A stretch of DNA of 64,000 nucleotides, taken from positions 496,001-560,000 of the forward strand of contig JAIVFI010000004.1 of NCBI GenBank assembly GCA_025558095.1. The letters are read 5' to 3'. This document shows positions 1 through 11,088 of this stretch, one piece after another. The DNA is from Hyaloraphidium curvatum. Taxonomy: Eukaryota > Monoblepharomycota > Hyaloraphidiomycetes > Hyaloraphidiales > Hyaloraphidiaceae. Each line of letters begins with the position of its first letter. Position 1 is the first letter of the stretch. The position numbers were made by a program, and so were the translations under genes. A model generated the notes under the pieces. It was not told the DNA's origin, ran no database searches, and saw only the letters and a program-made list of their open reading frames with translations.

Positions 1-652
1 GGCAGGCCTTTGTCCTGTCCATGTCGTTCATCTTGCTGTAGGCCAGGGCCCGCACGTGGCTGATTGCCGACTCGAGCCTCCGCTCCTCTGGCCCGCCCGC
101 AAAGTCCCCCTCGGGCTGCTCGCCCAGCAGCAGCAGCGCGTCCGAGAACTTTTCCAGCCTGACGGAGCACAGCGCGGCGAGGTAGCGGCACTGCGGGTCC
201 GCGTCGAGCAGGGCGGGGTGCGATAGCAGGCGCTCGGCGCGCGTGTACTGGCCGGTGCGGAAGTAGATCTGGCCCAGGGCGAGGGCGTCTGCCGGGTCGT
301 CTGCATGCGGGGTCTGAGCGGGCTGGGGCGTGCGACGCCTCCATTTCGACCCACAGGTCATTGTGAGCACCTTGTCGCCCCAGAAGGCGGCCTCGTCGTG
401 CATGTGCGCGTCTGCCGCGCGGTCGCGCCACGCCCGCAGCTCCGCGGCGGTGCGCGACGCGTCGGGCGCGGTTTGGGGCGCGTGGGGCGTGAGCGGGTCC
501 GGCAGGGCGCCCGGGAACGGCGCGAGGTTGGCCGGCAGCGGCGAGTAGCCCAGCGGCGACAGCGCGCCCGGGGACGCGCCGAACGGCGGCCGCGCGGCGC
601 GCTCCTTCTGCGGCGCCGCGGGCCGCGCCGGCCGCGCCCCTTTGGGCGGCAT
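1..652 (-). CDS. CDC16: Anaphase-promoting complex subunit Cdc16/Apc6, N-terminal part
   Basis: Partial gene running off the left edge. Exons 652-355 and 300-1 are joined by a 54-nt intron at 301-354 (GTGGGT...GCAG). About 199 residues are visible. After a Pro/Ala-rich N-terminus comes LRAWRDRAADAHMHDEAAFW, then GDKVL, and across the intron a TPR-like stretch DPADALALGQIYFRTGQYTR and CRYLAALCS. This matches the first TPR region of Cdc16/APC6 (typical pattern: FWADKV, YWLAQ, LTGQY.RA, CRYLAA). Apc6 is a homodimeric TPR subunit of the APC/C ubiquitin ligase that drives mitotic exit in the nucleus. The start ATG at 652-650 is the first Met of the open frame. The rest of the protein lies outside the window. 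It is divergent with the LENG8-like gene. Identification rests on motif order, not a search. Confidence 0.85.
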   Translation of the reverse strand, partial: MPPKGARPARPAAPQKERAARPPFGASPGALSPLGYSPLPANLAPFPGALPDPLTPHAPQTAPDASRTAAELRAWRDRAADAHMHDEAAFWGDKVLTMTCGSKWRRRTPQPAQTPHADDPADALALGQIYFRTGQYTRAERLLSHPALLDADPQCRYLAALCSVRLEKFSDALLLLGEQPEGDFAGGPEERRLESAISHVRALAYSKMNDMDRTKAC

Positions 653-963
653 CGTCGCGGCGGCGGGGGGACGCAGATCCCGGTTGGTTGACTTTTTAGA
701 CCCGATTTCTGATGGGTTGATTGCCAGCCTTGAAGCTTGAACTGCTTGAACTGGTCGAATTGATTCGGCCAACCTTCAACCCGACGAACTGGTGTCTAAA
801 GACACCAGCCTTGAAACTTCTCCGTCCTCTGCACCCCGTTCCCCACCCGCCCCGCGAGGATGGCGGGCCAGCCGGGAGCCGCGTGGTGCGCATCGCCGCC
901 CGCCGCTCTCCGCGCCGCCAACCGCCCCGCAGGACCGCCGCCGCGCTCGCCAACCCGGCCGCC
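653..963. promoter_or_regulatory. Divergent promoter region between CDC16 and the LENG8-like gene
   Basis: This 311-bp gap separates two start codons facing away from each other, so it must contain both promoters. It is locally less GC-rich than the flanking genes. It holds a run of related short words (TTGAAGCTTGAACTGCTTGAACTGG near 729-755) and a perfect 9-bp inverted repeat at 789-808. No TATA box is evident. Reading frames here lack coding character. Confidence 0.6.
789..808. repeat. Perfect 9-bp inverted repeat in the divergent promoter
   Basis: CTGGTGTCT, a 2-nt AA spacer, then AGACACCAG. The two arms are exact reverse complements. It is placed roughly midway between the two divergent starts, so it could be a dimer-binding operator acting on both genes; that is inference. 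Confidence 0.6.
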
Positions 964-3281
964 ATGCAGGCATACTCGTCCTTCTATTTCGCTTCCTCCC
1001 AACCCGCGACCGGCTACGCAGACCCGCCGCCGCCCGGAGTCGCCGCGCCCGCCGCCGCGCCCAACCCCGCTGCCGCGGCGGCCGCGCAGGCCGCGTACCA
1101 GGCGGCCTATCCGGCATACAGCCAGTACGCGGCCCAGACGGCCACGCAGTACGCATGGCCGGCAGCGCAGTACTACCAGGCGCCCGCCACTGCCGCCGCT
1201 ACCGTCACCGGGTGCGTCTCTTGGGGTCTGGGGGCGCTATTGGCGCTCATCGTCCCCCCAATCGCCAGCGCCTACTCCCAAGTCACCGTGCCCGCGCAGC
1301 CCGCCGCGTCGTTCCAATCCACCTCCGCGCAGAAGTATCCTCCCATCGCCGACACGCCGTGGCGCAAGAAGCAGAGCGCGAACACCTTTGTCCAGCAGCA
1401 AGCCCCAGCACCCGCAGCCGTCCCGCAGCCGGCGCCCCAGCCGGCGCCGTCCTACAGCGCGGCCGTGCGGACAGGCGCGTCAGACAGTGGGCATCGGCGG
1501 TTCCTGCACCCCTTGTGTGCCTGACGCCTCGGCCCGCCTCGCAGAACCGGCCTACATCCAAGTCGGCCGCCGCGACGCCCCGTCCGCCTCCGGCAACGTA
1601 AGTGCTAACCCCGCCCCCGTAAAGCAGGAATCCGCGGCTTCGTCCTTTGCGCCGGGCCTGAAGTGGGAGATCTCGCGAACGGACGCCGGATGCTTGGCTG
1701 ACGTGCCGCGCGCCGCCAGGGCATACGTCACGAAGGCTATGCAGATCTGCCCGACAAAGAACCGGGACCACCTGCAGGACTGGCTGCGGACGTTTTTGGC
1801 CGAGATCGGCGACGCGCAGTGGACCAAGGACTGGGACCGGGAGCCGCTTCCTCCGTGGGTCTCCCCGACCATCGTGCGCCCACTGTCGCCTGACCGCCCT
1901 TCCCCCTTTTCCAGACCGTGTTCCGACGACTTCGTTCCGCCCAAACCCGCGGCATCCATCCCCACCCCGGTCCGCACGCCGGGCAAGGCCAAGAAGCGGC
2001 GCAACCCCCTCTCCGAGTCGGACACGGAGGACCCCCCGCCGGTCGCCAAGCTCCGCACGGACGAGCTCGCCAAGCGCGAGAAGCGCGCGCGGCGCTTCGA
2101 TTCGCCGCAGCCGGCGGCGGCGCCGCGGCGGCCGGTCCTGGAGCGGCTGGGGACCGCCGTCGACGCCGAGCCCAACCCGGACGTGATCGACTGGGACAGG
2201 CACACGATCGTCGGGACGTCGCAGGTGCTGGAGAAGCACTACTTGCGGCTGACTTCGGTGGGCTTCACTGTCTGTCGCTCTGTGGGAACCCTTGCTGACC
2301 CTTCCGTGGCCTCCAGGCTCCCGACCCGGCCAATGTCCGCCCGCTCGAGGTGTGCCGGCAGACGCTTAAGCTGCTCAAGCGCAAGTGGAAGGACGAGGCC
2401 AACTACGCCTACATCTGCGACCAGTTCAAGTCGCTCCGGCAGGACCTGACGGTGCAGCGGATACGCAACGCCTTCACCATCGACGTGTACGAGACACACG
2501 CCAGGATCGCGCTGGAAAAGGTTCGATCGCCTTGCCGTTGCCGGCCCTGTGCGGCTCGTAATGAGTTTCGTTGCAGGGAGACTTGGGCGAGTTTAACCAA
2601 TGCCAGAGCCAGCTCAAGCACCTGTACAAGGAAGTGAAGGGCGCGGGGCACGAAAACGAGTTCAAGGCATACCGCGTTCTCTACTGCCTCTATACCTTGA
2701 ACCGTAGAGGTGCGTCTCGGCGTCGTTTGTAGCCCGAGCCAACGTTGCTTACGCTTCCTCTGCCAGACATAAACAACCTCCTGCAGGACCTAACCGCCGC
2801 CGATCGCAAGGACCCCCAGATCGCGCACGCCCTCGCCGTCCGCAAGGCCGTCGCGCACCGCGACTACCACCAGCTCTTCCGCCTCTACCGCAACTACCCC
2901 AACAACATGAGCCCCTACCTGATCGACCACTTCGCGGAGCGGGAGCGGATATACGCCCTCAAGATCATGTGCGCCGCGTACAGGATGTCCAGGCTCGACG
3001 TCGGGTTCGTGGCCGAGGAGCTCGGGTGGACGGGGCCGGACGGGCTCGCGGAGTGCGTCGCGCAGCTGGAGAAGTGGAAGGTGCCCCTGCTGCCGATCGA
3101 GCCCGCCGCGGACGACATGGATCTCGAGGGAACGGTCAGCATGAGGATCGACACCAAGGAGGGCGCGAGGGTCGTCGCGGGGCTGTGGAAGCAGGTGCGT
3201 CGTTTTCCCGTCGCGTAACGGGCATGGACGCTGACCGTCTGGCGGCAGTTCCAAACGGTCGACATCAAGGGCCAGCAATAG
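964..3281 (+). CDS. SAC3/GANP-family protein, THP3/LENG8-like
   Basis: Eight exons encode 638 aa: 964-1211, 1269-1486, 1545-1854, 1915-2257, 2317-2520, 2577-2709, 2767-3194 and 3249-3281; the frame closes exactly. The N-terminal 350 residues are low-complexity Ala/Pro/Gln/Tyr. A basic patch (KAKKRR) precedes the conserved SAC3/GANP region beginning [19 protein letters not shown]. It continues with [20 protein letters not shown] and [20 protein letters not shown], the signature of LENG8/yeast Thp3. Members act in transcription-coupled mRNP assembly and nuclear RNA surveillance. The Ala/Tyr-rich start MQAYSSFYF was chosen because it is the first ATG in frame. Oddity: an in-frame 30-nt segment at 1598-1627 looks like a miniature intron (GTAAGT, GCTAAC, GCAG). 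Downstream, Utp4 is convergent with a 161-bp gap. Confidence 0.88.
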
Positions 3282-3442
3282 TCTCCATGCGGGTGCCAAC
3301 ACGCCGAGACGCGAGCGGTGCGTACAGAGGCCCATCGGCCCGTCGGGCTGGTAAGTATCAAGGCACACGAGTATCGCGCCGCGTTCGACGGTCTTCGACG
3401 CCATGTACAAGCGGATGTCTCCGTCAATACATGGGAAACCGG

Positions 3443-6053
3443 CTACCCCGACCCGCCGTACGTTTTGCGGTAGAACGAGGGCGGGAGCGACTCGAGGATG
3501 CCGAACCACGGCCTCTCGACCGCCACCATTTCGTTCCCACCCGCAAAGTCCAGGAACATGAGCGGCTGGTACCGGTGGATCTTCAGGAACTGCGTCCCCG
3601 ACGCCAGTTCCCGCGGATCCCGGCCCTCGTCACCCTCGGGCGGCGCCCCGAGCTTCTCCTCCAACAGCTTCCGGTGCTTTTCCCGGCGCTCGCGCTTCTC
3701 GTCCTCGTGACGGTGCTTCTTGCGCACCTTCTTCTGGGCCCCGGGTTCGGCGTCGGGCTTCGGGGCAAGAGGAGGGCCGAGCTTCTTGATCTGCGAGGCG
3801 ATGCGCTTCCGCTTGGCCTGCGAGATGATGGCGTCCTTGGGCATCTTCCCCTGCGGGAGCCGGGGATACATTAGCGCCGACCGTGGGTCCTGCCCAAAAG
3901 ACGAGGTTCACCTTGTCGAGGTCGACCTGGACAAAGAAGGTCACGCCCCAGAAGATGATTGTGCTCGGCCGGGCGGGGTTGAAGGCGATTCCGACGATTT
4001 TGTCGCCGGTCCCAAGGAAGCGCGCGGGGAGGTCATTGGCGTACTCGCGCATCCAGTCCGTGAAGCGGCGGTCCTCGACGTCGTAGCACAGGAACTCGTT
4101 GCTCACGCACGCCACGACGAGGATGCTGTGCGAGGTGGAGTGGAAGGCCATGGCCGTGACCGGGGAGGAGAGACGCGGGACGGTGGCGTGGTGCTGCGGG
4201 GAACGGCGTGAGAAGGCAAAGACGGGCACGAGCGCCGACGACAGATACCTGGAGGGAATCGAGGTTGAAGGATTCGATGTGGCCGCGGCCGTCCACGCTA
4301 GCCAGCCACTGTCCATCGGCGCTCACTGCCAATGCAACGATGCCCCCGCGTCCGACGTGATGCTCAAACACCTTCACGACCTCCATGCTTTCCAGATCAA
4401 TGGCCCGGATGGCGCCGTAAATGTCGGCAACAATCAGGCGCAGGCAGTCTGGGGTGAAAACGAGCGCATGTGCGCCCTCGTCGAAGGGAAGATCGTTCAC
4501 TTTGCGCACCCGCACGGGATCGGCGGCGGGGTCTAGGCGGAAGAGTTTGGTCTCCTCCACGTCCGCCACGGCAACCCAACGCCCGTTCGCGGCAATGTCC
4601 CCGCACGTGAGGTTGTGACCTCCCGAAATCTGGATCTCCAGCACCGCACGGAAGCTTTCCTTGAGCTCGACAGCTGATCGGCGCTTTCCGCCCTCGTCGC
4701 CGGACGTTTCCACGTCCTCCACGCTTCCAAGCCGCCAGAGCTTGACGCTCTGGCTGAAGCGGCACATCAGGAGACGCTGTGAGGGGCACAACTTCAGGAG
4801 CGACCTCGCTGGGAACGGCGAAAGCCGCTTTTGCGCGACGTTCGGAAACTCCTGAGCCGGGCATGTCACCAGCTGCGTGTCAACGCCGCCCGTCACGAGG
4901 CTGTTGATGGGCTTCTCCTCCCAAAGGGCCAGCGCCCTGACATCGTGCGAATGCCAGCGCCGTTCCCCGGAGACAACCCAAGTGAGCCGCGGAGGCACGT
5001 CCGCATTCTGACCCTCAAACTCGTCCACTCGACGCAGCTGGACGACTTTGCGGTCCACGCCGCTGCTGAAGATCGCCGTCCCTGCCCTATTGACGGCCAC
5101 GCACAGGATGTCGGCGGCATGCACTTTCCGAAGGGTCTGCACGATGGTGCACGTGTCCCCGCTGAAGATGTGGAGGTTGCCAAGAGAGGTGCCCGCCACC
5201 AACTGTCCATCCGCGAGCAGCTCGACGGCCCAAACAAGGGTGTGCTCCCGTTTCTCCCTGTCCACCGTCATCCTCTGCAAAACGCGTCCCGTTTGAACGT
5301 CCCATTTCCTCACGGAGCTGTCGGACGACCCGGCAAAAATTGAGCTGTCATCCGCGGACCAAACCAGGGACAGCAAACGAGCTGGGCGAGCCAAAGAAGT
5401 TAGCAAGAACGAGCTAAAGACATGAAGACGGCAATCCCACCGTCAACTCTGTCCAACGCCCTCTGGAACTCCAAATTGCCGTCCGCGACATCGAAAAGCC
5501 GGATGGTCCCGTCCTCGCACCCCACAGCCAGCACAGTGTTCGCGTGATTGGGAGCAAGGCACCAGACGGCTCCGCCGTTGGAATCCAGGCGCCGTTTCGG
5601 CGCTAGAGTGTCCAAATCCCACTCGGTGATCCAACCGTTGTGGCCCGACGACAGGAGCCGCGGTGGAAGCGCGGCCAGCCTCGCTGACCGCTCCGCCCTG
5701 ACCGTCCCGTCCATGTCCTCGTCCTCGTCGTCATCTTCATCCTCCAAAGGCTCCGTTTGGTGAAGCCAACAGAGTCCAGCGATGGAGTAGTTGGTACCCC
5801 CAGGTATCACCTATCCACAGCGTCAGCACTCGCAGTCCCGCCACGGCTGGTCAAGCCACACCTTTCGAGCATGCCAATCATCCGCAGGCGCTCGGATCTC
5901 GATGTCGCCGTTGGCGCGCCCGCATGCCAGAAGGGGTCGCGGAACCGAGGCAGGAGTAAACTCCAGAGCGTTGACAGCGTAGGGTACGTAGTCGACAAAG
6001 CGGCAGCGGTGGACATTGACCGCCGAGGAGCCTGCTTCTGTCTGCGAGCCCAT
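3443..6053 (-). CDS. UTP4: U3 snoRNA-associated protein Utp4 (cirhin), WD40
   Basis: Five exons give 794 aa: 6053-5862, 5810-5441, 5381-4249, 4193-3912 and 3850-3443. The order is that of Utp4/cirhin: VHRCRFVDYVPYAVNALEF at the N-terminus, repeated WD40 blades (for example GWITEWDLDTL, VGCEDGTIRLF, GSSDSSVRKWDVQTGRV), an acidic DEDDDEDEDMD insert in blade 2, and a C-terminal tail. The tail is a basic KRKRIASQIKKLG segment followed by YQPLMFLDFAGGNEM and ERPWFGILESLPPSFYRKTYG, which is diagnostic. Utp4 is a t-UTP subunit of the SSU processome in the nucleolus, needed for pre-18S processing and rDNA transcription. An upstream in-frame ATG at 6179 would overlap the divergent MMAB start, so 6053 is preferred. 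The last intron (3851-3911) uses donor GTGAAC and has a CTAAT branch-like site. Confidence 0.92.
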
Positions 6054-6177
6054 GATTCGGACTCGGCGCCCTTTCGGGCGGTTCGCGGGCTGCAGAAAGC
6101 TCGGCAAAGTCGCTGCTCCTAGCTTGTTTACGGGAGCGTCGATCTGTCGGACTCGTCGGGCGAGACAACGCTCATTC

Positions 6178-7226
6178 ATGCCTTCCCAAGCTAGCCGACG
6201 CCTCGTGCCGATCCTTTCTTCCTTTGTCGCTGCTGCTCCCGTGCCGGCCGCCGTCGCCTCCTCCGGCTGTGCAGCACGTCGCCCTCTTCATTGCTTCACA
6301 AGGCAAGCTCGACCATCCCGCGGCATCTTCCCTATGGCTTCGGAGGTTACCGATCTGTATGTCTGTCCCCGGCTACTAATCTTCGGTCCACTGATGTCTG
6401 GTGGGCACCGCCTTTCGTAGCCCGGAGGCTCCCGGGACGGTTCGGAGAATCCGAATCTATACCCGGACGGGGGACAAGGGGACCACCTCGCTCTATACGG
6501 GGGAGAGGCGGGCAAAGGACGATGTGATCTTTGAGGCCCTCGGCAGTGTCGATGAGCTGACTTCGACGCTGGGACTTGCCTTGGAGCACTGCGAAGCTGG
6601 CGGGGAATCGCTTGCTGACTTGGCGAAAAAGCTGGAGGAGGTACCAAGCGTCGGCTGCTGTGGCACCAAAGCCGGTGCTCATGCAAGCTTCCTCTCTGCC
6701 CCACCGTAGATACAATCGCGCCTCCAGGACCTGAACTCGAACATTGCCACTCCGAGGAACTCGGAGAAGGTGACGCCGGACAGGCTAGTCAAAACAGAGT
6801 TTGACAGCGACGGCAAGCTGTCGCTGGAGCTCGAGAGCTGGATTGACAAGTACGACGACGAGCTTCCTCCTTTGCGGCAGTTTATTCTGCCGGTGCGGTG
6901 TGATTGCAGTCGGGGATGGCCTGAGTGTTGACCTGTCCTTGGCAGTCTGGCGGAGTTACCGCGTCGACTATTCACATTGCTCGAACGATTTGCAGGAGAG
7001 CGGAACGCAGGGTCGTGACTCTCGTTGAAGCTGGCATCGCCAGCCCTGGCTGCCAGAAGTACTTGAACAGGTGCGGGGATTTATCGCAATCGGAAACCGA
7101 TCCGAATTGACTAACTTCGGCATCAAAAGGCTTAGCGACTTCCTTTTCTGCGCCGCTCGATACGCCGGAATGAAGGCCGGCAAGAAGGATCGGATCTACG
7201 TAAAGCGCGATCTTCCTTCCAGTTGA
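6178..7226 (+). CDS. MMAB: Cob(I)alamin adenosyltransferase (MMAB/PduO type), mitochondrial
   Basis: Five exons encode 267 aa: 6178-6356, 6421-6640, 6710-6892, 6946-7070 and 7130-7226. It transfers the adenosyl group of ATP to cob(I)alamin, making the coenzyme of methylmalonyl-CoA mutase. Family motifs are in the expected order: RIRIYTRTGDKGTTSL (ATP-binding N-terminal motif), EALGSVDELTSTLGLA, then FILPSGGVTASTIHIARTIC followed by RRAERRVV, and NRLSDFLFCAARYAG near the end. The first 50 residues are Ala/Arg/Ser-rich with no acids until after residue 50, consistent with a mitochondrial presequence. Divergent with UTP4 (124-bp gap). The gene implies that the organism uses vitamin B12, which most yeasts and moulds do not; this is a lineage clue, not proof. 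Confidence 0.93.
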
Positions 7227-7381
7227 ATGCCGCTATGTAGTAAATGCCGAGATTGTATGGCTACATGGCGAAAAGCAGTGATCGTCGGGATGGGGTCTCT
7301 GTGGTCGTCACGCTCCGCCGAGTGACCAGGCGGACGAGTGACGAGGAGGCACGGCCCCCGCCCCTCCGCACATCATTCACG

Positions 7382-10300
7382 ATGGCGGACGATGTTGAGC
7401 ATCGGTCACTCGAGGAGCTTGAGGAGGACATTGCGCCGGAACATGAAGAAACGGGCGCTGAAGGTGCCGATGCCGCCGACGCGTCGGCCGAGGCGAACGG
7501 TGGCGAAGCTCCGGGTGTTGGAGAGGACGGCCCCGACGAGGACGCTGGCGAAGGAACTGGCGAGAATGCCACGATTCTTCGCGGAGGATCGGCCGGGGAA
7601 GGACCGTCCGGAACGACGGACACTGCCGCGCCGAGCGGGGAAGTCGCAGCAAACGGGACCCATCCTTCGCAGCCGGACGCGCCGCTGAAGGAACCAAACA
7701 TGGACGCAGAAGAAGGCGACGGCGAGGCCGACATGGAAATGAGCCCTCCGCCCACGCCGGACCCTCCCGAAATGCCCGTGGCTGCGAACACCGCGGACGC
7801 GTCGGACGCGCAGTCGGGCGGCGATCAACCTTTTCCGGGCGGGTCGTCAAACTTCGCGCCGCCGGAAACCACGTATCAGTATGTTTCAGTGGGGCCGCCT
7901 TCCGCGGACCCCGCGGTCCCTCCACGACCGACCGAAACCAAGAAGAATTCTGCTGTCCCGCCGACTCGCCAGGACCGCTTCCAGAAACTGGAGCTCCGCA
8001 TAGCCAACGACCCGTGGGACACTGATGCCTGGCTGGGTTTGCTGGGGGAGGCAATGAGACGCGGCGAGCAGTCGATTATCCAGGATTCGTTTGAGCGCTT
8101 CCTGAAGCAGTTTCCGACGTCGGTGAGTAGACGCGTGTCTTTCAATTTGCTCAAATCCCAGAACATCCGTTTCAGGCTCGGCATTGGATTGCGTATGCCG
8201 ACTTTGAGATTGCTCGCGGTGACGTCCAGCGAATCGAATCCATATTTGCTCGCTGCCTCCGCTCCGTCCTCGATGTCGATTTGTGGAACTGCTACTTGTC
8301 GTATGTGCGGAAACGATACAACAATGACAAGGATGCCACGCATCGTTCGACCGTTCAGAAGGCGTTCGAGTTCGTGCTACAGAATGTCGGGCTGGACAAA
8401 GACTCCGGGCCGCTCTGGGGAGACTACATCGCCTTCTTGAAAACCGGCGAGGTAAGCGTCGTTGTAGGCCATGTGTCTGCCTGGGGGATGTTGTGGCTTT
8501 CCTTGTGCCCGGGTCGTGAGAATCGATACGGCCATTCGTTCGCGCCGCGCGTGTCTCGTTCCTTCCTCATTTCGTCTTGCTTCCTTCAAACCCTTTGCTT
8601 CCGATCGTGATGCCCAAAGACACGCAGCACGTATGAAGAGCAGCAGAAGATGGATCTCCTACGAAAAACCTATCATCGCGCCCTTTCCGCGCCCATCGCC
8701 AACATCGAGCAGCTGTGGCGGGATTACGATTCCTATGAGAACGGTCTTAGCCGGATGACGGTGCGATCCGCGGCGTGCCAGCACCTCGTTCAAGAGACTT
8801 ACATGTTGCCGCATGTCGCTGCAGGCCAAGAAGTTCATTTCGGATCGATCACCCGGTTATATGCTCGCCCGAAGTGCGCAGAGGGAGCTCCGGATTCGCC
8901 TAGAATCCCTCGACATCGCCCAGAAGAATTGGCTTGCCAAGCCCCCTACGTGGAGCGAGAAGGAGTGCCAGATCGTGAGTTGCAAGGGATCTTGCTGCGG
9001 TTTGTACAAACCAGCTCTCTTCAGCTCATGACATGGAAGCGCTACATCGAGTGGGAGCGATCGAACCCCATGAAGCTGGATGACAAATCGGGGCTCGCGA
9101 ACCGCGTCGTTTACGCATACAAAAGGGCCCTCTTGATGCTGCGCATGTTCCCGGAACTCTGGTGAGATCGTGTCTTCGCTTCGCATCGCGCACTGACAGC
9201 TCCCAACAAGGCACGAGGCATCTGCGTATCTGAGCGAAGTCGGCAGGGGCGAGGATGCTGTCGCGATGCTGAAACAGGGTGTTGAGGCAGTTCCCACAAG
9301 GTATGCAGTTGCTGTGTCCACAGACTGCGCGCCTCTGACCTGCCCTTAGTATTCTGCTGCACATGTCACTCGCCGACCTTCTCGAAACCCGAAACCAAGT
9401 TCCTGCAGCGAAGCAGCTGTACGAAACGCTGCTCACCAACTTGGAGCAGTCGATCGCGGACATTACCTCTCGGGCGGAAGCCGAAAAGATCAGGGTCGTG
9501 AGCGCGCTGGCACAGCAGCACAAGGCCGGTCCACCCGGTGCAATCATGGACGGAGAGGAGAGGGAAGAACGCCGACAGAAGGAAAAGGCCGCGGTGGACA
9601 AGGTGGAAGCTGCCAGGTTGAAGGACGTTGGCGACGTGAAAGAAAGCTTGGCCTTGGCCTGGATCTTCTACATGCGATTTTCTCGCCGGACGGAGGTACC
9701 TTGAATCCGTGGTGAGCCTTGATTCCCGACTTACGCCCGTTTTGCCGCAGAACATCAAGGCCGCGCGTGCTGTTTTCTCGAGGGCTCGTAAATCGCCGAA
9801 CTGTTTGCCTCACGTCTATGTTGCCTCGGGTAAGAGGGAACCTCAATTTCACTCCTTCCTCTAAATGCCACTGGCAGCCCTCATGGAGCACTACATCAGC
9901 AAGGATCCCCAAGTTGCGGGCCGCATATTCGAGTTGGGACTCAAGAACATCCCCGAGGGGAGCGGCGAGCTTCTTGTGGGGTACACATCCGAGTATTTGG
10001 ATTGGCTTATTTCCCAGAATGACGATAACAGTGAGTCCAGCAAAGTGTCCCAGTTCATTGGAGCCCGCTGATCGATTGGCTGGCAGACACGCGAGCTTTG
10101 TTTGAGCGGTCTCTTCTGGCAGTACCCGCGGATAAGGCTCGAGTCATATGGTCCAAGTTTGCTGCCTACGAAGCGCAGTTTGGGGATCTTGGAAGCTTGC
10201 TGCGCGTGGAAAAGCGCCGAGCGGAGGCGTTCCCCGAAGGTGACGAGGTCATGCTTTCACTCGCCCTGATTAATGACACGATCTCCCGCAGACAACTACC

Positions 10301-11050
10301 ATTTGGCCGGTCTCTCCAATGTTGCGGACCGCTACACTTATCTTGATTTGAAGGTCGTGGCAGTTCGGGAGCTTGGCTTGCCGGCGCTGCAGGGAATGGA
10401 CAAAGCCATGCTTCTGAAGCCGAAGGCTCGAGTCGGACCATCTTTGCCAACTGCCGACAGTCGCAACAAGGTGGATGCGCTGGAATCGAAATCGTCCAAG
10501 CACCCGCTGGATTCCTTCCATCCCGAGCGGTATCCGCGCCCCGACTTTGGTCGCTACGCGGCCCACAAGCTGGAGGCGACGGCTGTCGCGGTCGCAAAGG
10601 TCAAACAGGAGCGCGAGGATCGCCCTCAAATGCCCAGCGCAATGGTGCAAGTCGCCCCTCCAACGATGCCGCCGGCGAATCAGACACCCGTTGTACTTCC
10701 AACGCTTCCTGGCGGCGGTCCCTTGCCGGAGCTCGTTGCTCGTCTTATTTCCCTGCTCCCACCTCCTCATCAGTACACCGGTAAGCAACGGTTCGGCGCT
10801 CAGTCCCCTTCACATGTGCAACTACTTCCCCATAGGCCCGGTCTTGCCCAGTGACGACCTGATCGCTTACATCCGATCTCTTCCTATACCGATGCCCGGA
10901 GCGACGGCCACATTTCCACCTCAGGGGGAAGTTTACGGACAATACCCGCCATCGGGCGCTTCGGGAGCGTGGAACGCGCCGCGTGGGGGACCTGCAAAGC
11001 GACGGAACGACGAGGACGATCGCGGCCGGCCCAAGAGGTTCCGTGATTGA
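7382..11050 (+). CDS. RNA14: mRNA 3'-end processing protein Rna14/CstF-77
   Basis: Twelve exons give 989 aa: 7382-8122, 8176-8451, 8620-8760, 8825-8974, 9025-9161, 9211-9300, 9350-9695, 9751-9829, 9878-10030, 10087-10239, 10292-10780 and 10836-11050. A ~200-residue acidic low-complexity N-terminus is followed by HAT (half-TPR) repeats: [98 protein letters not shown]. The hinge RYTYLDL is followed by a Pro-rich tail with [16 protein letters not shown], as in the monkeytail/Pcf11-Rna15 contact region. It scaffolds cleavage factor IA/CstF in the nucleus. An in-frame upstream ATG at 7265 exists but [12 protein letters not shown] is a natural start. Intron 2 (8452-8619, 168 nt) is about three times the usual length and its acceptor (8619) is the least certain junction. 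Confidence 0.92.
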
Positions 11051-11088
11051 GAGGAAGATGTGTAGTTTGTCTCTGAGCACGAAAATCC

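Noticed and set aside
3851-3881. A 31-nt intron in UTP4
   Set aside because: A 61-nt intron using donor GTGAAC at 3911 shares the acceptor, keeps phase 0 and gives a better junction.
6054-6179. Longer UTP4 N-terminus from the ATG at 6179
   Set aside because: Would overlap the divergent MMAB start and adds residues not seen in the family; 6053 is preferred.
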